Assembly: GCA_046714355.1 (NCBI GenBank)
Contig: JBKKAR010000176.1
Coordinates: forward strand, 1 to 9,512
DNA: 9,512 nt
Source of the DNA: JACDAN01 sp046714355
Lineage (GTDB): Bacteria; Actinomycetota; Thermoleophilia; Gaiellales; Gaiellaceae
Direction: 5' to 3'
The notes under the pieces are model-generated. The model searched no databases and had not been told where the DNA came from. It saw nothing but the letters and a program-made list of their open reading frames with translations. Positions 5,767-9,512 of the stretch are shown here, one piece after another (position 1 is the stretch's first letter; each line of letters begins with the position of its first letter). Made by a program: the position numbers and the translations under genes.

Positions 5767-7892
5767 TCGGCCACGCGGTGCCCGAGCTGGGCGAGAGCCG
5801 GTACCTCGCGCAGGCGGGCGCCGGCGGCGAGCAGCAGACCCGCGAAGGCTCCGCGCGCCGCGCCGACCGTCTCTAGACCCGGGTCGACGTTCGCGAAGCG
5901 GTACTTGTACCGCTCGCCGCCGCGGAGGAAGCGGTACTCGGCCACACCGTCCTCGACCGCCTGGCGAAGCGCTCGCGCCAAAACGACCACGCCGACCGAA
6001 TAGCGGTTCCAGGCCCGCTCCCGACCGGCCTGGTAGCTGAACTCGACGCCGGCGTAGCGGAAGTTGTACTTCGCCGCGATCGGTTTTCCGTCGACCTGGA
6101 GGAACCACAGCCGCAGCCAGCCGCGGTCGAGCGCTGCGCGTGCGAACTCGCGATGGAATCCCTCCCGGCGGCCACTGAAAGCCGATCCGGCAGAACCCCA
6201 TTGTTCCTCGTGGAGGTGGAACAGCATGTCCAGGTCATGGGCGAGACGCTCCGGATCCTCGCAGAGCTCGAATCTCACGTCGTGCTCCCGAGTCAGGCGT
6301 CGCTCGTGGTACCGCAGCTCCTGCCGCAGCTTCGGGCTGAGCGAGGCCAGTACCTGCTCCCAGGGCCGGCCCCGCGGCTGAAGGGCCGGGTTCCCCTCAC
6401 GCCCCAGGGTCGTAGCGCCGAGCAGCGCAGCCCATCCCTCACCGCCCGGGAGCTGCTCGCCGAGGAACACGTCCCACGGGAACTCGCGACGGTCGAGGGC
6501 GCGTCCGAACGCGTGGCCGACGCGGGCGCGGCTCTCGGGCGCGCAGACCGGTCCAAGCTGATCGCCCGGACCGTGTCCGATGAACCGGAGCATGCGCAGC
6601 GGGCGTTCGACGGCGAGGTACATCGGGAGGAGGGCGACGGTTCTGCCACGGCGATCGCGGCATTCGCCGATCACGAGCCGTCGTCCGCGCCCGAAGTGAT
6701 GCCACCACACGTGTGCCCACTCCGGTGTCGAGAAGACGTTTGCGCTCCCTTCGGCCAGCTCCCCCCAGCTCGACTCCGCCGCGTCGAAGGAGTCGCGCAG
6801 GGTGAAGCGCAGATCCGGCCGTCGCACGCTCGGGCCCTGTACCGCTGCGGTGATCCGCTTGAGGTCGCCCGGTCGGAGCTGATGGTGAACCGGCAGCGCC
6901 ACCACGCGCTCCCGCCTCGACGCCGCAGCCGGGAAATTCTTTCCCGGGAGCGACGGGTGGGGCTCCGACCAGAAGTCGACGCCGAGAATCGACTGGGCAG
7001 CCAGCCGCTCGAGCAGGCGCCGCTTGTCGTCGGTCTCGACCGGGAAAGCGAAGGGCGAGGCGCCGTCGGGAACCGTTCCGAAGGGCTCCGCCACGCGCCC
7101 GCCAAGCTCGTCGAGGAGGATCCGGTAGTTCGCGCGCCGCATCGCTGCGACATGCTCGTCGGCAAGCCGCGGTAGCAGCAGGCTGGTCACGGCCGTCGGC
7201 GGCGACCCCGGGTCTCCGAGTGCGAAGTCCTCGGCCGCAACGTACGACCGGCCATTCTTCCGGCGCGCCGCGAACTTCCCGAGCCCGTTCGAATGCTGGA
7301 GAATCCAGGCGAGCTGTCCGCGAGCGAGGCGTTCGACGCCGCGCTCGCGAGACGACTCGGGACGAGGCGTCGGAGCATTGACGATGAGTGCCGCGCCGTC
7401 CGGGACACCGATCGCCTTGTAGAGGCAGAAGATGGCGAGGTCACCGACCGAGCCGACCGGTACGCCGTCGGCATGGGCGAACCAGGCCTGGGCGGCGTCC
7501 TCGAGCAGGAGAAGACCGCGTTCGTCGCACCAGGCGCGCCACTTCGCTAGATCCTGCGGAAAGCCCAGATAGTGGATCAGGTGGAGCGCGCGGACACGCT
7601 CGTTTACGAGGCGATCGAGCTCCGCGGCGTCCGGCTCGAGCGTCGGCCCGGCATCGTAGAAGCGGCACCGGAGCCCGGCCGCGATCAAGGCTTCGACCTC
7701 GGAGCCGTGATGGTATGCGGGTACGAGCACCTCGTCGCCCGGTTCCATGGACAGCGCTTGAACACCCTGCCAGAGGCCGTGCCGGCCCCTCGCGAAGAGC
7801 GCGCAGCCGGAGTCGTCGAGCGGGAACGGCAGCGCGGTCCGCCTGGGACGCGCGAGGGCTCCGAGCGGCGTAGGCGGGAGGACGCGAATCAT
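5763..7892 (-). CDS. DegT/DnrJ/EryC1/StrS-type aminotransferase fused to BioF2/FemAB-like acetyltransferase
   Basis: A 709-residue two-domain protein. Residues about 1-350 are a PLP-dependent sugar aminotransferase-like domain: GRHGLWQGVQAL, PGDEVLVPAYHHGSEVEAL, then HLIHYLGFPQDL, the cofactor-binding LLLLEDAAQAW (Asp and Gln conserved), GSVGDLAIFCLYKAIG with candidate Schiff-base Lys159, and PDGAALIV. Such enzymes transaminate keto-sugar nucleotides. Residues about 361-695 are an Acetyltransf_6 (GNAT-fold) domain: SPKLRQELRYHERRL, LHEEQWG, LRLWFLQVDGKPIAAKYNF, then GVVVLARALRQAVEDG and EYRFLRGGERYKYRF. This could N-acylate the amino sugar the first half makes, an attractive but untested inference. 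The start is ATG at 7892; GTG at 7901, overlapping the upstream stop as GTGA, would add three residues and is nearly as good. The join is in one uninterrupted frame. The Lys segment is about two residues shorter than the usual SFYPTK motif. Confidence 0.88.
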   Translation of the reverse strand: MIRVLPPTPLGALARPRRTALPFPLDDSGCALFARGRHGLWQGVQALSMEPGDEVLVPAYHHGSEVEALIAAGLRCRFYDAGPTLEPDAAELDRLVNERVRALHLIHYLGFPQDLAKWRAWCDERGLLLLEDAAQAWFAHADGVPVGSVGDLAIFCLYKAIGVPDGAALIVNAPTPRPESSRERGVERLARGQLAWILQHSNGLGKFAARRKNGRSYVAAEDFALGDPGSPPTAVTSLLLPRLADEHVAAMRRANYRILLDELGGRVAEPFGTVPDGASPFAFPVETDDKRRLLERLAAQSILGVDFWSEPHPSLPGKNFPAAASRRERVVALPVHHQLRPGDLKRITAAVQGPSVRRPDLRFTLRDSFDAAESSWGELAEGSANVFSTPEWAHVWWHHFGRGRRLVIGECRDRRGRTVALLPMYLAVERPLRMLRFIGHGPGDQLGPVCAPESRARVGHAFGRALDRREFPWDVFLGEQLPGGEGWAALLGATTLGREGNPALQPRGRPWEQVLASLSPKLRQELRYHERRLTREHDVRFELCEDPERLAHDLDMLFHLHEEQWGSAGSAFSGRREGFHREFARAALDRGWLRLWFLQVDGKPIAAKYNFRYAGVEFSYQAGRERAWNRYSVGVVVLARALRQAVEDGVAEYRFLRGGERYKYRFANVDPGLETVGAARGAFAGLLLAAGARLREVPALAQLGHRVAD

Positions 7893-7897
7893 CCCGC

Positions 7898-8953
7898 TCA
7901 CTGTTTCCGCAGGAGCCCGCGCGCTCTTTTCACGAGCGGCCGGCCGAACGCCCAGGCACTCCAGTCCACGAGGCCGAGCGCCGTCGGTGCGAACGCCTGG
8001 AGCAGGTTTCGATCTCGCAGCAGACTGGTCCACTCAAGTTTGAAGGGTTCCGGGAAGCCGAGGAACTCGTAGGTCTGCAAGCCCTGACCGAAAGCGTACG
8101 AGAGGACCTCTTCGATCAACAACGTCCCCGGGGCAAGCTTCCTGAACTCGGTCTCGTAGCCGCCCTTGAGGAAGTAAAGGGTCTGGGCGTCCTCAATGAG
8201 GAACTGAAATGCCAGAGGGCGGTCGTTGAGGCGGAGGAATGCGAGTCGGAGCGCGCCACGCGTAGCAGCCCATCGCGCGAGGTCGGTGTAGAAGCTGCGC
8301 GTCTCCGGGCGGGACTGGATTGCCGTTCCCCGCTCGCCTTTCCAGCCGGACGCTTCGATCGGAAAGCCTTCGGCCAACAGGCTGTCGAGCCGCTCGCGAC
8401 CGTCGGCGAGTTCAAACGTGACACTGCCCTGTTCTTCCAGTCGCCGCCGCCGGCGCCTTGTCTCCGTCACGAGATGCCGATCCCGGCCGGCCTGATACGC
8501 GTCCCAGGTGCCCTCGATCCGCACGTAGGGCGAGCTTTCAAGGGTGCGCGTGAGCGTGCGATACCGCGCGTCGGAGGCAGCCGCCGCCAGCACTCCCACG
8601 CAGCTCTCACCCTCGGTCATGAATGCGAAGGAGGCGCGGCGCGGCGCCTTTTCGAAGATCGCCGCAGCAAGGTTCCGCACCGAGGTCTCATCTTCGGCAA
8701 GGAGGTCGAACTCGACCGTGTGCCAGTTGGTCATCGATTCGAGGACGCTTCCCCGACGCTGGAGGGCGGCGATACCGGCGAGTCGGCCGTCACGTCGCAC
8801 CGTCACAAGTTCTGGCTCTGCACCGAACGCGGCTCGCCAGGCGCTGTACCAGCCGGGGCGCGCGAAGAGCGGAGCGCCTACGCGGTCGGCGAGCGCGTCC
8901 CATTCCTCGCCCAGACTCTCGATCCCCGAGGTTGTTGCCGTCGCAGTCGTCAT
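7898..8953 (-). CDS. GNAT-fold acetyltransferase, BioF2/FemAB-like (Acetyltransf_6)
   Basis: A 351-residue cytoplasmic protein of the CelD/BcsL-BioF2-FemAB-like acyltransferase group, common in bacterial polysaccharide loci and generally presumed to acylate sugars or polysaccharide precursors. The N-terminal subdomain has EWDALADRVGAPLFARPGWY followed by SAWRAAFG, the usual entry for this family. The C-terminal subdomain has TETRRRRRRLEEQGSVTFEL, LRLAFLRLNDRPLAFQFLI, YFLKGGYETEFRKLAPGTLL and then a TYEFLGFPEPFKLEW strand. The last part parallels the acetyltransferase half of the next gene (shared LRL-FL, G-L-Y-FL-G and YK/FK positions), so the two are probably ancient paralogues. The start is ATG at 8953, two bases after the upstream stop; there is no strong Shine-Dalgarno sequence, so coupling to the PASTA-domain gene is likely. 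The acyl donor and acceptor are unknown. Confidence 0.87.
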   Translation of the reverse strand: MTTATATTSGIESLGEEWDALADRVGAPLFARPGWYSAWRAAFGAEPELVTVRRDGRLAGIAALQRRGSVLESMTNWHTVEFDLLAEDETSVRNLAAAIFEKAPRRASFAFMTEGESCVGVLAAAASDARYRTLTRTLESSPYVRIEGTWDAYQAGRDRHLVTETRRRRRRLEEQGSVTFELADGRERLDSLLAEGFPIEASGWKGERGTAIQSRPETRSFYTDLARWAATRGALRLAFLRLNDRPLAFQFLIEDAQTLYFLKGGYETEFRKLAPGTLLIEEVLSYAFGQGLQTYEFLGFPEPFKLEWTSLLRDRNLLQAFAPTALGLVDWSAWAFGRPLVKRARGLLRKQ

Positions 8954-8955
8954 GG

Positions 8956-9512
8956 CTACCGGCTGATGAATAGGAGGACATCCGCGCGGCTCGTTCCGGC
9001 GGTCGGGCGCTGAGACACGACGCGACCGCGCGGAACGCCCTTGCGCCGGACGCGCCGAACGCCGCCGATGCGGCACTGCGCGAGCCGGACAAGCGTACGC
9101 GCTGCAGCGAGTGTTTTTCCCCTCACGTCCGGCACGACGCAGCTGAGGGGGAGAACTCGGAACCAGCTCAGGCGGAGGGGATCGACCGTCCTCGACGACA
9201 CGACGCCGTTCCAGCGGGCCGTGCCCTCGTACTCCAGCATGACCTTCGGCCGGCCGGAGTTGTCGATCACGTACATCCCGTAGCGCTGCAGCGCTCTTGC
9301 GATCGTCAGGCAGGGGCCGCGGCAACCTGCGGCGCGTAGGCGTCCCTCCGTCAGGCGCGGGTCGAGCTGTAGGCGCGCTCCCTCCGGCACGTCGGACCCG
9401 GGCGAGCCGTTGCCGTCCGACTTCCTGGCGGGGTAGATGAACCGATCCGTCGGATAGTCGTAGGCGAACGCGAGCGCGTGGTCGATCCGGCCGCGAGCGA
9501 TCTCGCAGGGGC
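8956..9512 (-). CDS. C-terminal part of a probable secreted or surface protein with one PASTA domain (partial)
   Basis: The frame is open from the right edge to TAG at 8956-8958, so at least 185 residues of the C-terminus are present and the N-terminus is outside the window. A GTG at 9390 is internal and should not be taken as the start, since homology-like sequence continues upstream. The region EIARGRIDHALAFAYDY, then FIYPARKSDG, PEGARLQLDP and IARALQRYGMYVIDNSG resembles a family of secreted actinobacterial proteins I recall from Streptomyces and relatives, whose biochemical role I cannot name. The last 61 residues form a PASTA-type repeat starting CVVPDVRGKTLAAARTL and containing VVSQRPTAGT. 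Two cysteines in it (SCVVP and AQCRIGG) are placed where they could pair. PASTA domains bind peptidoglycan-type ligands in kinases and PBPs. It is the first gene of the visible minus-strand operon. The family of the main part is uncertain. Confidence 0.68.
   Translation of the reverse strand, partial: PCEIARGRIDHALAFAYDYPTDRFIYPARKSDGNGSPGSDVPEGARLQLDPRLTEGRLRAAGCRGPCLTIARALQRYGMYVIDNSGRPKVMLEYEGTARWNGVVSSRTVDPLRLSWFRVLPLSCVVPDVRGKTLAAARTLVRLAQCRIGGVRRVRRKGVPRGRVVSQRPTAGTSRADVLLFISR
8959..9141 (-). other. PASTA-type domain with cysteine pair, inside the partial surface-protein gene
   Basis: This encodes the last 61 residues of the partial protein. The pattern CVVPDVRGKTLAAARTLVRL, then AQCRIGGV, PRGRVVSQRPTAGT and a final hydrophobic strand VLLFIS matches the PASTA consensus (v-P-d-v-G, a helix with repeated Ala, G-v, G-V-i-Q-P-p-G, v-l). 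The cysteines before VVPDV and within AQC are spaced to bridge strand 1 and the end of the helix, implying an extracytoplasmic location. It is a single repeat at the extreme C-terminus rather than the tandem arrays of PknB-type kinases. Confidence 0.7.

Noticed and set aside
4912..6003. Plus-strand open frame of 363 codons opposite the flippase and fusion gene
   Set aside because: It is charged, low-complexity and antisense to membrane segments, with no motif.
5767..6201. N-terminal extension of the flippase frame
   Set aside because: It is arginine-rich shadow sequence of the acetyltransferase domain. The Polysacc_synt N-terminus begins just after TTG 5766.
6153..7175. Plus-strand open frame of 340 codons opposite the aminotransferase-acetyltransferase gene
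   Set aside because: It shadows a gene with strong two-domain homology and has no recognisable fold signature of its own.
1..9512. CRISPR array, tRNA, rRNA, insertion sequence, attachment site, promoter or terminator
   Set aside because: No regularly spaced repeats, cloverleaf-like segments, terminal inverted repeats or transposase-like frames were seen by eye. Coding density leaves no intergenic region longer than a few bases, and both operon promoters must lie outside the window.

Overview
The window is a gene-dense, high-GC segment of a bacterial exopolysaccharide or cell-surface glycan locus. Almost every base is coding, and no tRNA, rRNA, CRISPR array or insertion sequence is visible. 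The GC-rich codon use, GTG/TTG starts, 4-base start/stop overlaps and a single C-terminal PASTA domain carrying a cysteine pair suggest a deep-branching actinobacterium, perhaps Thermoleophilia (Solirubrobacterales/Gaiellales). That placement is inferred from protein style, not from a marker gene.

Layout. A plus-strand operon enters from the left: the 3' end of a gene that may encode an ATP-grasp carboxylate-amine ligase (1-206), a NodB-type polysaccharide deacetylase (196-1212) and a large O-antigen ligase/polymerase-type membrane protein (1209-3269). A minus-strand operon enters from the right, reading 5' to 3': the C-terminal part of a PASTA-domain protein (8956-9512), a stand-alone BioF2/FemAB-like acetyltransferase (7898-8953), a DegT-type aminotransferase fused to a second acetyltransferase of that fold (5763-7892), a Polysacc_synt-type flippase (4450-5766) and a GT-B family 4 glycosyltransferase (3203-4453). 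The two operons converge, and their last genes overlap by 67 bp.

Together these read as a glycan assembly line. The aminotransferase and acetyltransferases would make or decorate an N-acylated amino sugar, the glycosyltransferase would add a residue, the flippase would move the lipid-linked unit across the membrane, the ligase-like protein would polymerise or transfer it, and the deacetylase would trim N-acetyl groups. The substrates are not identifiable from sequence.

The most unusual feature is the C-terminus of the O-antigen ligase-like protein. After a Pro/Arg-rich linker it carries a DnaJ-like substrate-binding module with two CxxCxGxG zinc motifs, then a terminal membrane anchor. No J domain is present. 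The aminotransferase-acetyltransferase fusion is the second most interesting architecture.

No promoter or intrinsic terminator could be identified. Both operons begin outside the window, and their shared end has no intergenic space.
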